Shown: in pieces, positions 9,361-18,011 of the stretch
How the letters are laid out: every line of letters begins with the position of its first letter
Position numbering within the stretch: position 1 is the first letter of the stretch
Assembly (NCBI GenBank): GCA_938005745.1
Contig: CALLMM010000001.1
Span: 372,001-436,000 of the forward strand
Source of the DNA: an uncultured Chthonomonadales bacterium
Lineage (GTDB): Bacteria > Armatimonadota > Chthonomonadetes > Chthonomonadales > CAJBBX01
Direction: 5' to 3'
DNA: 64,000 nt
Notes under the pieces: generated by a model
What the model was told of the DNA's origin: nothing
Databases searched by the model: none
The model's input: the letters and a program-made list of their open reading frames with translations, nothing else
Program-made: the position numbers and the translations under genes

Positions 9361-10761
9361 ATGCGCCTTCTAGCAGTTGTGCTGACGTTGCTGATCGGAG
9401 GAGCGACTCTCGCGCCGCAGGGGCAGGAGGCTCCCGCCCCGAACTACTCCGTAACCGCCTTCGGTGCAAAAGGCGACGGGAAGACCGACGACACCGCCGC
9501 CTTTCAGCGAGCGATGGATGCGCGCGCCGCCGCGGGAGGCGGCGTGGTGGCGGTCCCGAGCGGCAGATATCTGATCAAGACCCACCTGACCATTCCCGCC
9601 TCCGTAACGCTGGAAGGGGAGTGGCGCGCGCCGGCGACCGTCAACCGCTACCACGACCCGAAAGACCCAAAGGGCGGTCCGGAACTGGGGGGAAGCATCC
9701 TGCTGGCGGTGGAGGGAGCTGGACAGGAGAACGGCACGCCCTTCATTCGGCTGGGCTTCAACTCCACGCTCAAGGGCGTCACCATCTTCTACCCGGAGCA
9801 GACCAGAACCAACCCGCCGATCCCCTACCCCTGGACGGTACAGTCGGCGGGGGCGGACAACTGCGCGGTGGTGGACGTGCTGATGGTCAACCCCTACCAG
9901 GCGGTGGACTTCGGCAGCGTGGTGGCGGGACGCCACTACATTCGCAACCTCTACGCTCAGCCGCTGCGCCGGGGACTGTTCGTGGATCTCTGCCTGGACG
10001 TAGGACGGCTGGAGAACATCCACTTCTGGCCCTTCTGGACGGCGGCGGACGCCGACAGCCCGGTCGCAAAGTTCATGCTGGAGCAGGGAGAGGCGTTCAT
10101 CTTCGGGCGCAGCGACTGGGAGTACGTCACCAACTGCTTCGCCCTGGGCTACCATGTGGGAATGCGCTTCATCCGCGGCAAGGGAACCGGTCCGCACGCC
10201 GGCGCGGGCAACTACCTGCTGACTCAGAGCGGCGCGGATCTGTGCCGGACGGCGGTGCTGGTGGAGGAGACGCAGGGACACTCCGGCATCAGCTTCGTCA
10301 ACTCGCAGATCTTCGGCGATCTGGTCATCAAGCCGACCAATCACGGCATGGTGCGCTTTACCGGCTGCGGCTTCTTCGGGAGCATAGACGGCAGGCGGGG
10401 AACCGCGCTGGCGAAGCTGGCGGGAACCGGGCGCGTCTCCTTCAGCAACTGCCACTTCTACTGCATCCACCCGGAGAGCCGCAACGCGCCGGTCATGATC
10501 CTGGTGGAGCAGGGACGGGTCAGCATTCAGGGCTGCGTCTTTATCAACAATCGCAACACCGCCGGGGTCAACAGCAACCCGATCCCCATCACGCTGGAGA
10601 GAGAGGTGCGCGCCGCGATCATCACCGGCAACGAGTTCTACGGCAGGGCGCGCATCGTCAACCGGGCGAAAGGCAGGGTGGTGATCCGTGACAACATCGA
10701 GGCGACCGATGAGGCGCCGTTCCCGCCGCCTCCGGGACGCGCGCCCTCCAGTCCGCGTTGA
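9361..10761 (+). CDS. Secreted right-handed beta-helix protein, pectate-lyase-3 superfamily
   Basis: A 466-residue protein with a signal peptide (MRLLAVVLTLLIGGATLA). It is followed by YSVTAFGAKGDGKTDDTAAF and the GGGVVAVPSGRYLI block that opens Pectate_lyase_3/GH28-like beta helices. The rest consists of short parallel-strand repeats (for example VRFTGCGFFGS and VSIQGCVFINN). Catalytic residues cannot be assigned with certainty, and such proteins may be lyases, hydrolases or epimerase-like. A proline-rich tail ends the protein. GGAG lies seven bases before the ATG, and the gene follows the DUF4038 gene after 25 bases, so they are probably one transcript. Confidence 0.8.
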   Translation: MRLLAVVLTLLIGGATLAPQGQEAPAPNYSVTAFGAKGDGKTDDTAAFQRAMDARAAAGGGVVAVPSGRYLIKTHLTIPASVTLEGEWRAPATVNRYHDPKDPKGGPELGGSILLAVEGAGQENGTPFIRLGFNSTLKGVTIFYPEQTRTNPPIPYPWTVQSAGADNCAVVDVLMVNPYQAVDFGSVVAGRHYIRNLYAQPLRRGLFVDLCLDVGRLENIHFWPFWTAADADSPVAKFMLEQGEAFIFGRSDWEYVTNCFALGYHVGMRFIRGKGTGPHAGAGNYLLTQSGADLCRTAVLVEETQGHSGISFVNSQIFGDLVIKPTNHGMVRFTGCGFFGSIDGRRGTALAKLAGTGRVSFSNCHFYCIHPESRNAPVMILVEQGRVSIQGCVFINNRNTAGVNSNPIPITLEREVRAAIITGNEFYGRARIVNRAKGRVVIRDNIEATDEAPFPPPPGRAPSSPR

Positions 10762-10797
10762 GCCGGCGGAAGGAGATCATAGAGAAGGAGACTGGCA

Positions 10798-11793
10798 ATG
10801 AAGGCACAGGCGGCGGTTGCCGTGCAGCCCGGACGGATCGCATTTTTAACGGTAAACGCGCCCGATCCCGGACCGGAGGATGTGGTGGTGCGGCTGACGC
10901 ACTCCTGGATCAGCAACGGGACGGAAGGCTCGTTCATTCGCGGCGAGCGGATCGCGGGCGATACGCCCCGCAGCGACTCTGATCCGCTTCCGTTTCCCCA
11001 TATCTCCGGTTATCAGAAGGTCGGGATGGCGGAGTATGTCGGAGAGGCAGTCCAGGGCATAGAGGTCGGCGAGACGGTCTTCGCGACGGTCTCGAAGGTG
11101 GAGGGGATGTTCTACTCCTTCGCCGGGCATATCTCTCCCGCCGTCACGCACCATTCGCAGATATGGAAGATCCCGGAGGGGATAGACCCGGTGGCGGTCA
11201 GCGGGCTGGTGCTGACGCAGGTCGGCTACAACACCGGGATGCGCCCAACGATGGCGGCGGGCGACGCGGCGGTGGTGATCGGAGACGGGATGGTCGGACA
11301 TTGGACGGCGCAGACGCTTCAGCATCGCGGCGCGCGCGTCCTGCTGGCAGGCAGACACGACGAGCGGCTGGCGCGCTTTCAACCGCGCGCCTCCGACCGG
11401 GTCGTCAACGTTACTCGCGAAGACCTACTGGAGGCGGCGCGCGCCTTTGCGCCGGAGGGGATTCAGGTCGTCGCGGACACGGTCGGCTCCATCGCCGCGC
11501 TCGAGACGCTGCTGCCGATCATGCGCCACAACGGACAGATCTCCTCCGCCGGCTTCTATGGTCATCACGGGCGGATAGATATTCAGAAGCTGCGCCAGGG
11601 GGAGATCACGCTGCACACTCCGGCGGGCTGGTCGAAAGAGCGGATGGACGCCACGCTGACGCTGCTGGTGCAGGGCGCGCTTCAGACCCTGCCCCTGATC
11701 ACGCACCGCTTTCCCGCGGAGCGCGCCGGAGAGGCGTTCGACCTGATTCTGTCGCGCCGGGAGTCGGTCCTGGGCGTCATTCTGGACTGGTAA
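10798..11793 (+). CDS. MDR-superfamily dehydrogenase lacking zinc ligands
   Basis: A 331-residue medium-chain dehydrogenase/reductase-like protein. The catalytic-domain loop reads SWISNGTEGSFIRGE in place of the usual GICGTD, so the catalytic zinc cysteine is absent, and HISGYQKVG replaces the GHE ligand motif. The Rossmann half has AVVIGDGMVGHWTAQ (G-x-G-x-x-G-type) and a plausible NAD(P) site. AAGGAG precedes the ATG by seven bases. It is followed by a second MDR gene on the same strand; the pair presumably oxidises or reduces a sugar or polyol released by the hydrolases upstream. The reaction is unknown. Confidence 0.75.
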   Translation: MKAQAAVAVQPGRIAFLTVNAPDPGPEDVVVRLTHSWISNGTEGSFIRGERIAGDTPRSDSDPLPFPHISGYQKVGMAEYVGEAVQGIEVGETVFATVSKVEGMFYSFAGHISPAVTHHSQIWKIPEGIDPVAVSGLVLTQVGYNTGMRPTMAAGDAAVVIGDGMVGHWTAQTLQHRGARVLLAGRHDERLARFQPRASDRVVNVTREDLLEAARAFAPEGIQVVADTVGSIAALETLLPIMRHNGQISSAGFYGHHGRIDIQKLRQGEITLHTPAGWSKERMDATLTLLVQGALQTLPLITHRFPAERAGEAFDLILSRRESVLGVILDW

Positions 11794-11836
11794 ACCGCCG
11801 CCTTTCTGCCGCAGGCGGCAGCAGGAGAACGACGAT

Positions 11837-12814
11837 ATGAAGGTGTTACAGGTAGGCGCGGAGGGCGCATTTACGCTGCTGGACTCTCCCACGCCGCAGC
11901 CCGGACCGGGGCAGGTGCTGATGCGGGTGGACGCCGTGACGACCTGCCCGCAGTGGGATCTGCACCTGCGCCACAACGAGCCGATGTTTGTGGGGCATCG
12001 GTTTCACTATCCCTATACGCCCGGTCAGCCGGGACATGAGGCGTCGGGAGTGATCGCAGCGGTCGGGGAAGGCGTGACGGGTCTGGCGGTCGGCGAGCGG
12101 GTCAGCGCCTGGCGGGATCAGGGACACGACCGCCCCGGCTGCTACGCGCAGTTCGCCATCCTGGATGCGGAGAACGTGATCCGCGTCCCCTCCCATCTGC
12201 CGGCGGAGGCGACCGCGCCGGTGGAGCTGGCGATGTGCGTCGGCGCGACGTTTCTGGTGCTGAAGGAGATGGATGTCTTGGCGGGACGGCGCGTCGGGAT
12301 CACCGGACTAGGACCCGCCGGGCTGATCGCCGCGCAGATGGCGCGCGCGGAGGGCGCGGCGGAGGTCTTCGGGTTCGATCTGTCGCCGCAGCGAAGAGCG
12401 TATGCCGCCGCCAATGTGGCGGATGCCGCCTTCGATCCGCAGGAGGACCTCTCTGACCGCTTTCCGGCGCGTCCCGCCGCCCCGAAACTGGAGACCGCCA
12501 TAGACTGCGTCGGCGCGAGAGCCTCCGTCGCGTTTACGATGGATCGAACGCTCGATACGCTCGCGCTCTTCGGCGTTCAGCGCGAGGAGTATCTCTTCGC
12601 GCCTCGTCACTACCACCGCCTGAGGCTGTGCGGCTACCCGGGACACAGCCGCGCCGCCGCCGAGTATGCGGTCGGACTGCTGGAGCAGGGTCTTCTCGAC
12701 CTGAACCTGCTCATCACGCACCACCTGCCGCTCGAGCGGTATGCGGAGGGCATAGACCTGCTGGAGCGGCAGGAGGCGATCAAGATCTGCTTCCATCCCT
12801 GGCACGACGGCTAG
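11837..12814 (+). CDS. MDR-superfamily alcohol/polyol dehydrogenase-like protein
   Basis: A 325-residue protein with a GroES-like N-terminal half (GQPGHEASGVIAAVGEGV) and a Rossmann half (VGITGLGPAGLIAAQMARAEGA). The GHE motif is present, and TTCPQWDLHLR takes the place of the normal C-G-x-D catalytic loop; no four-cysteine structural zinc lobe is visible. It may be a zinc-poor member acting on a sugar acid or polyol. It follows the previous dehydrogenase by 43 bases with a GGAG ribosome site. Its last four bases overlap the stop of the convergent beta-mannosidase gene, so the two stops share CTAG. Confidence 0.75.
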   Translation: MKVLQVGAEGAFTLLDSPTPQPGPGQVLMRVDAVTTCPQWDLHLRHNEPMFVGHRFHYPYTPGQPGHEASGVIAAVGEGVTGLAVGERVSAWRDQGHDRPGCYAQFAILDAENVIRVPSHLPAEATAPVELAMCVGATFLVLKEMDVLAGRRVGITGLGPAGLIAAQMARAEGAAEVFGFDLSPQRRAYAAANVADAAFDPQEDLSDRFPARPAAPKLETAIDCVGARASVAFTMDRTLDTLALFGVQREEYLFAPRHYHRLRLCGYPGHSRAAAEYAVGLLEQGLLDLNLLITHHLPLERYAEGIDLLERQEAIKICFHPWHDG

Positions 12815-14769
12815 GGCTGCGGCTCTCCCCGCCAGATCTTCTGAAGCGCCAGCGCCGCCGGCTTGGGCTGGCAGTGGAAGTCTATCAGAGAGGTGTTCGC
12901 CGGGCAGGGATAGCAGTCGTGTCCGCACCAGAGCAGGACGCCCCCGCAGCGGGGGAAGCGGGCTTTGCAGGCTCCGACGGCGATAGAGAGCGCGCGCGCC
13001 TGCCGCTGCTGGCTCCATGCGACATACTCCTCCAGCGTCTGCGGCGGGCGTCCATGCTCGGCTTCAAACTGCTCCGCCTCGATCCACCAGGTCAGCGGTC
13101 TGCGCCAGACCGGGTTGTCCGCCGCAACCGGCATCGGGTCGAGATCGCCCGCATACTGGCGGATGATGTCGGCGGAGCAGGCTCCCGGCGCGCCCGACTC
13201 CGCCCGGAAGAGCGCGTCGTCGTCTCTCCAGTACTCCTCCCAGCCGGTCAGATCGTCCCAGGGCTTCCAGGGACCGTGCACGTTCCAGTGCAGTCCCTTG
13301 CCGAACTCTTTCGGGTCGGCGTTGAAGCGCGGACCGGTGGCGGAGGTAGGCAGGAACCGGCGTCCGGGGTCTTCCGCCCGGACAACCTCCTCCAGACGCT
13401 TCAGCAGCGGGTGCGAGGTGTCGCACGGCGCGCCGTAGCCCTCTTTGCGCTCATGCAGCTCATTCCCGCCGCTCCAGAGCAGCAGGCTGGGGTGGTGCTG
13501 ACGGCGCGGAATAAAGGAGTGGAGGATCGCGGCGACCTGACAGAGCGCGTTCTCATCGTCGGGCGGAACGTTGTCCACGCCGGAGGAGGAGAGCGGAACA
13601 TCCTGCCAGACCAGCAGACCGAACTCATCGCACAGGTCGTAGAACGGCTCCTTCTCCAGATAGCCGACGCCGTTGACGCGAAAGGTGTTGACGCCCAGAT
13701 CGCGATAGAGGGTCAGCAGCGTCCGATAGCGTTCCGGCGACGCCTCGGCGAAGTTGGGCAGCAGCGGCACGAAGTTGACGCCCTGCAGGAAGATCGGCTT
13801 TCCGTTCACCACGCACAGCCAGGGGTCTGCCCCCTCCGGCGCGCCTTCGCAGGATCGCCAGACGATATTTCGGAAACCGACCCGCCGCGACTCCCGATCT
13901 ATCTCCCGCCCCTGCGCGTCGAGGAGCGTCCCATGAACCTGATAGAGCGGCTGCCCTCCTGCCAGATTGGTCCACCACAGCTCCACCGGAAGATCGCGCC
14001 ACAGCATCCCGGAGGCGTTGAACTGCTCCACCGGGATCTCTTCGGAGCGGATCACCTGCCCCTCGCGCTGCAGCGTCACGCGCAGATTCGCGCCCTCCTT
14101 CGCCTCCGCCTGCCCCCACACACGCAGAATCCCGGTTCCGCTCTCCACGTCGGCATCCGTCGTGCAGCGAAACGCCTCGATCCGCTGTCCGTCCGTCGCC
14201 TCGATAAAGATCTCCTCCCAGATGCCGATCTGCACCAGACGCGGGATCCAGTCCCACGTATAGTTGAAGCGCGCCTTCCACTCCCTCACCTGCGAGGTGT
14301 AGCCGAACTGCCCCAGCCATCGGGGTGACAGATCGAAGAGGATGCGCAGGGAGTTCTTCTCCGGCTGAAGATGCGGCGTCAGGTCGAAGCGGTGCGGAAC
14401 ATGCGTGCCGCAGAAGTCGCCCAGAGAGCGTCCGTTCAGGTAGACCGTCCCCTGATAGTCCAGCCCCATGCAGACCAGCTGGAACGCCTTTCCGGCGGCG
14501 AACCACTCGTCCGGCAGGGTCGTCTCGTAGATCCAGTGCCGGTTCTCCACCCACTCGCATGCGCGGGAGTTGAGACCGACGTTCCAGTCGGGGAGCAGCC
14601 CGGCGTCGCGCAGCGCCTGCTGCACGGAGCCGGGAACCTTCGCGGGGATGCCGGTAACCTCGGCATTGGGGGTCTCGCCCAACTCCATCGTCTGCATCAG
14701 CCGCCACAGATGCGGCGTCCAGCCCGACAGCCGCCAGTCGAGCGCGGAGAGATCGAATCGGTTTCGCAT
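12811..14769 (-). CDS. Glycoside hydrolase family 2, beta-mannosidase-like
   Basis: A 652-residue protein with GH2 domain order. An N-terminal jelly-roll (KVPGSVQQALRDAGLLPD, WIYETTLPDEWF, GLDYQGTVYLNG) is typical of beta-mannosidases. It is followed by an immunoglobulin-like domain and a TIM barrel with FRVNGVGYLEKEPFYDLCDE and LLLWSGGNELHE, the latter holding the acid/base Glu. The nucleophile region is less clear, and the protein is shorter than the 800-850 residues of full beta-mannosidases, lacking most C-terminal beta domains. No signal peptide is evident. AGGATAG lies upstream of the ATG. It diverges from the sulfatase remnant across about 80 bases. Confidence 0.85.
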   Translation of the reverse strand: MRNRFDLSALDWRLSGWTPHLWRLMQTMELGETPNAEVTGIPAKVPGSVQQALRDAGLLPDWNVGLNSRACEWVENRHWIYETTLPDEWFAAGKAFQLVCMGLDYQGTVYLNGRSLGDFCGTHVPHRFDLTPHLQPEKNSLRILFDLSPRWLGQFGYTSQVREWKARFNYTWDWIPRLVQIGIWEEIFIEATDGQRIEAFRCTTDADVESGTGILRVWGQAEAKEGANLRVTLQREGQVIRSEEIPVEQFNASGMLWRDLPVELWWTNLAGGQPLYQVHGTLLDAQGREIDRESRRVGFRNIVWRSCEGAPEGADPWLCVVNGKPIFLQGVNFVPLLPNFAEASPERYRTLLTLYRDLGVNTFRVNGVGYLEKEPFYDLCDEFGLLVWQDVPLSSSGVDNVPPDDENALCQVAAILHSFIPRRQHHPSLLLWSGGNELHERKEGYGAPCDTSHPLLKRLEEVVRAEDPGRRFLPTSATGPRFNADPKEFGKGLHWNVHGPWKPWDDLTGWEEYWRDDDALFRAESGAPGACSADIIRQYAGDLDPMPVAADNPVWRRPLTWWIEAEQFEAEHGRPPQTLEEYVAWSQQRQARALSIAVGACKARFPRCGGVLLWCGHDCYPCPANTSLIDFHCQPKPAALALQKIWRGEPQP

Positions 14770-14848
14770 GGCATTCTATCCTTTTTTTCAGGAGGGCGGC
14801 TCATGACGCCCTCTTCATGCTACAATGCTCAAAACAGGGTTTCCAGCG

Positions 14849-15500
14849 ATGACCGTTGAGATCAATCGCCGTCAGTTCCTTCAGGGCATGCTGCTGACGG
14901 CTGGCTCTATCCTTCAGGAGAACTCCGCCATGTCCGCACCCGCGCAGCCGGCTGAACGCCCCAACCTGCGGATGATCCTCACGGACGATCAGGGACGCGC
15001 AGACTACAGCGCATTCGGCACACAGGACATCCGCACGCCGCATATAGACCGGCTGTTTCAGGAGGGCGTCTCCTGCGAGAACTTCTACGCCAACAGCCCA
15101 GTCTGCTCGCCGACGCGCGACGCGCTGCTGACGGGATGCTATCCCGACCGCGTCGGCGTTCCGGGCGTCATCCGGCATATCCCGGAGGACTCGTGGGGCT
15201 ACCTCGATCCCTCCGCCGTCCTGCTTCCGCAGGCGCTCCGGCAGGCGGGCTACCACACCGCGCACATCGGCAAATGGCATCTGGGGCTGACCTCCCCCAA
15301 CACCCCGATGGAGCGCGGCTTCGACCTCTTTCACGGCTTTCTCGGCGACATGATGGACGACTACTGGACGCACCTGCGGGGCGGTCAGAACTTCATGCGC
15401 CGCAACCGTCAGACGATTGATCCGCAGGGACACGCCACCGATCTCTTCACCGACTGGGCGTGCGCCTACCTGCGGGATCGCGCCCGCCGCTCCCGCCCCG
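14849..15500 (+). pseudogene. Arylsulfatase-family protein truncated after about 210 residues
   Basis: The N-terminal part is a normal type I sulfatase. It has a Tat-like signal (NRRQFLQGMLLTAG), RMILTDDQGRADYSAFG with the metal-binding DDQG, and NSPVCSPTRDALLTG, the C-x-P-x-R formylglycine site (Cys86 from ATG 14849; an ATG at 14825 is also possible). HIGKWHLG follows. Recognisable sulfatase sequence stops at DWACAYLRDRA near 15485. The frame then runs on to 15937 only as antisense of the next gene, giving arginine-rich nonsense. Roughly 250 residues, including the second half of the metal site, are missing. I read it as a deletion that fused this gene tail-to-tail with the gene ending at 15503. 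Confidence 0.75.
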
Positions 15501-15502
15501 CT

Positions 15503-17059
15503 CTACTTCATCTCCGCCAACGCCTGCCGCATCGCCGCCAGCAGGCGCGGCGTGTAGGTCTCGATGCGGGCGAAGTTGCGGCTCACCTGCTCCGCCGCCG
15601 TTTTGACGCCCGGCTCGAACGGCTCCTGCGCCTCATAGGTGACGTTCAGCACGGCGTTGATCGCCGGGGAGTTCAGCTTGCGAAGCGCCTGATGCATACG
15701 CGGATCGTACCAGTTATTCCTGTATCCGTGCCGCTTCTGCCACGCCTCCGCCGCCTCCACAAAGGTCTGAAACGCCGCCTTCACGCCCTGTCCGCTCTCC
15801 TGCGCGGCGATCAGTTCCTCCAGCCCGGCGCGCATACGCAGCATCATGACCAGATCCGTCAGGAAGCGGACCGGATCCCCGAACAGCAAGCCCTTCAGCG
15901 GTCCGGTCTTCGGCTTGCCGGACGCCGCCTGCTCTAGCCGGGCGGCGACGGCGCGCATCACCGGCGCATCCTGACTGTGCAGCGTCTTCCATCCCTCGAC
16001 GATGGTCGGTCCCAGCCCCGGCAGCAGATCGTTGGCAAACTGCACATAGTCCTCATCCGTCAGGCTCCTGCCGGTCGCGCCCCGCGCAAAGGCGAAGATG
16101 TTGGGAAGCTGTACGCAGTGGGTCTGCGCGTTGCCCATGACGCCGCGCGGTCCCGGCTGCGCCCCGCCCTCGTAGGCGGACTGCCCGGAGAAGTGGGTCA
16201 TCGGGAAGGAGGGTTCGCCCTCAATCCGACCATAGTTGAAGCTGATGACCTTCTCGGCGATGCCCAGCCTCTCGGCATACGGCAAGCCGTTCGCCAGCCC
16301 CCAGGGTTCCGGGTCCGCCTCCTTCAGGCGGGTCAGGACGTCCATCTGCTCCTCTTCCGTGCCCAGGATCAGCTTGCCGGTCTCATAGAAGCGGCTCCAG
16401 CCGCGCCATCCCGCATGCATCCAGTAGATCAGTTCGATCTCCGGGCGGATGCGGTTGAGCATTTTGCGATGCTCCGCCAGCAGGTGAACGAACTCGGCGT
16501 TGGTTGATCCGGGATAGCATCCCGGATCGCTGTCTATGATCGAGATGCCGTCCACTTTTGCCAGCGGTTTGAGCAGCTTCTCGCGCCAGCGAATGAGCTT
16601 ATCGAGCGCCACCGGATCGCCGGGATTGACCAGTCTGTCGCAGTAGTAGAAGTGGCGCGTCTCGAAGGTAAACTTTGCGGCGTCCTCGTTACGGGCGCCG
16701 ACATTGGGGCAGAGGGCGAAGTAGACGCGCATCTGGAAGTCGTTGTGGAGCATATCCACCACTTTGCTCAGCCGGGTCAGGTAGGCGCGGTCGCTCGGGG
16801 TCAGCGGATCCGGCATCGTCTCCAGCATGGGCCAGATCAGGATCGTGTTGTAGCCGAGCCGTTTGAGTCCGTCCGCCCAGCCCCGCCAGTCCTTCAGCGT
16901 CCAGGTGCGCGCCGCGTAGGGGTGATTGTAGGGCCAGTGCTGGTGCACATAGAGTCCGATCATCCGCTCCCTCTTCTTCTCCTGAGTTATGCCGACAGAC
17001 AGCGTAAGGACCAGCAGAAACAGCGTCAGCATGCCGGTCGCAGAGAGCCGTCTCCCCAT
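15503..17059 (-). CDS. Secreted TIM-barrel-like protein, possible glycoside hydrolase
   Basis: A 518-residue protein with a signal peptide (MLTLFLLVLTLSVGIT). The sequence reads as an alpha/beta barrel resembling GH20- or GH-A-like proteins: GLYVHQHWPYNHPYAARTW, RLGYNTILIWPM and VDGISIIDSDPGCYPG, the last a possible active-site strand. It shares QLPN(I/T)FAFARG-type sequence and general layout with the protein at 24820, so the two are paralogues. I cannot name the family or the substrate. It sits last in the minus-strand sugar operon, 13 bases after the permease stop, and its stop abuts the truncated sulfatase. Confidence 0.6.
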   Translation of the reverse strand: MGRRLSATGMLTLFLLVLTLSVGITQEKKRERMIGLYVHQHWPYNHPYAARTWTLKDWRGWADGLKRLGYNTILIWPMLETMPDPLTPSDRAYLTRLSKVVDMLHNDFQMRVYFALCPNVGARNEDAAKFTFETRHFYYCDRLVNPGDPVALDKLIRWREKLLKPLAKVDGISIIDSDPGCYPGSTNAEFVHLLAEHRKMLNRIRPEIELIYWMHAGWRGWSRFYETGKLILGTEEEQMDVLTRLKEADPEPWGLANGLPYAERLGIAEKVISFNYGRIEGEPSFPMTHFSGQSAYEGGAQPGPRGVMGNAQTHCVQLPNIFAFARGATGRSLTDEDYVQFANDLLPGLGPTIVEGWKTLHSQDAPVMRAVAARLEQAASGKPKTGPLKGLLFGDPVRFLTDLVMMLRMRAGLEELIAAQESGQGVKAAFQTFVEAAEAWQKRHGYRNNWYDPRMHQALRKLNSPAINAVLNVTYEAQEPFEPGVKTAAEQVSRNFARIETYTPRLLAAMRQALAEMK

Positions 17060-17072
17060 GCGTCTCTCCCTT

Positions 17073-18011
17073 CTACACGGCGCGGGCGCGGTTGAGCAGC
17101 ACCGCCGCGAAGATCAGCAAGCCTTTGACCACATACTGCGTGTAGATCGGGATGCCCAGCAGGATCATGCCGTTGGCGATGACCCCTGTGAAGAGCACCC
17201 CGACCAGCGTCCCCCAGATCGTTCCGACGCCTCCGGAGAGGCTGGTTCCGCCGATGATGACGGCGGCGATGATGTCCAGTTCCCAGCCCTGCGCGGCGTC
17301 GGGCGTGCCGGAGTTGATGCGCGCGGAGAGCATGATGCCGCTGATGGCGGCAAGCGCGCCGGTGATCGCCAGCGTCTGCGTTCGCACCATCGAAACATTG
17401 ATCCCGCTCAGCCGCGCCGCCTCCGGATTGCCGCCGACCGCGTAGACCTTTCGCCCGAACGCGGTAGACTTCGTCAGCAGGTGAAACAGGACGAACGCGC
17501 TCAGCAGCACAATTGTCGGGAATGGAACTCCCTGCACATAGCCGCTGCTCAGAAACGCGTACCAGGGAGGAAAGGAGGTGATGGAAAAGCCTCCCGTGAG
17601 CATCAGCGCGGCTCCCTTCAACCCGGTCAGCAGCGCAAGGGTGGTGATGAAGGAGGGAACCAGAAAGCGCGAACGCATCAGTCCGGTGAACGCGCCCATC
17701 AGATAGCCCGAAGTGACGGTCAGCAGCGCGCCCAGCGGGATCGGCACGCCCCGCTGGGTCAGCCAGGCGATCAGACAGCCCGAAAAGGAGGCGGCGGCTC
17801 CCACGCTCAGGTCAATCTCGCCGACGATGATCACCAGCGTCATGCCGAAGGCGATCAGTCCCTGCATCGAGACCGAACGCAGCACCGTCAGCAGGTTGTC
17901 GGTCGTGAAGAAGTTGGGCGCTCGCAGCGCCAGCGCGATACACAGAACAATCAGGATGTACTCCATCCGGATCGCCGTTACCAGCTTCGAGAGCGCCGTC
18001 CGCAGTCTCAT
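17073..18011 (-). CDS. RbsC-like sugar ABC transporter permease
   Basis: A 312-residue membrane protein with eight to ten hydrophobic segments. It has VIIVGEIDLSVGA, the conserved GxIDLSVG signature of RbsC/XylH-type (BPD_transp_2) permeases, and the cytoplasmic coupling segment TAFGRKVYAVGGNPEAARLSGI. It would form the pore of a monosaccharide importer with the binding protein encoded just upstream; their reading frames overlap by 4 bases (18008-18011), which implies translational coupling. No RbsA-type ATPase gene is present in the cluster, which is unusual. Confidence 0.9.
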   Translation of the reverse strand: MRLRTALSKLVTAIRMEYILIVLCIALALRAPNFFTTDNLLTVLRSVSMQGLIAFGMTLVIIVGEIDLSVGAAASFSGCLIAWLTQRGVPIPLGALLTVTSGYLMGAFTGLMRSRFLVPSFITTLALLTGLKGAALMLTGGFSITSFPPWYAFLSSGYVQGVPFPTIVLLSAFVLFHLLTKSTAFGRKVYAVGGNPEAARLSGINVSMVRTQTLAITGALAAISGIMLSARINSGTPDAAQGWELDIIAAVIIGGTSLSGGVGTIWGTLVGVLFTGVIANGMILLGIPIYTQYVVKGLLIFAAVLLNRARAV

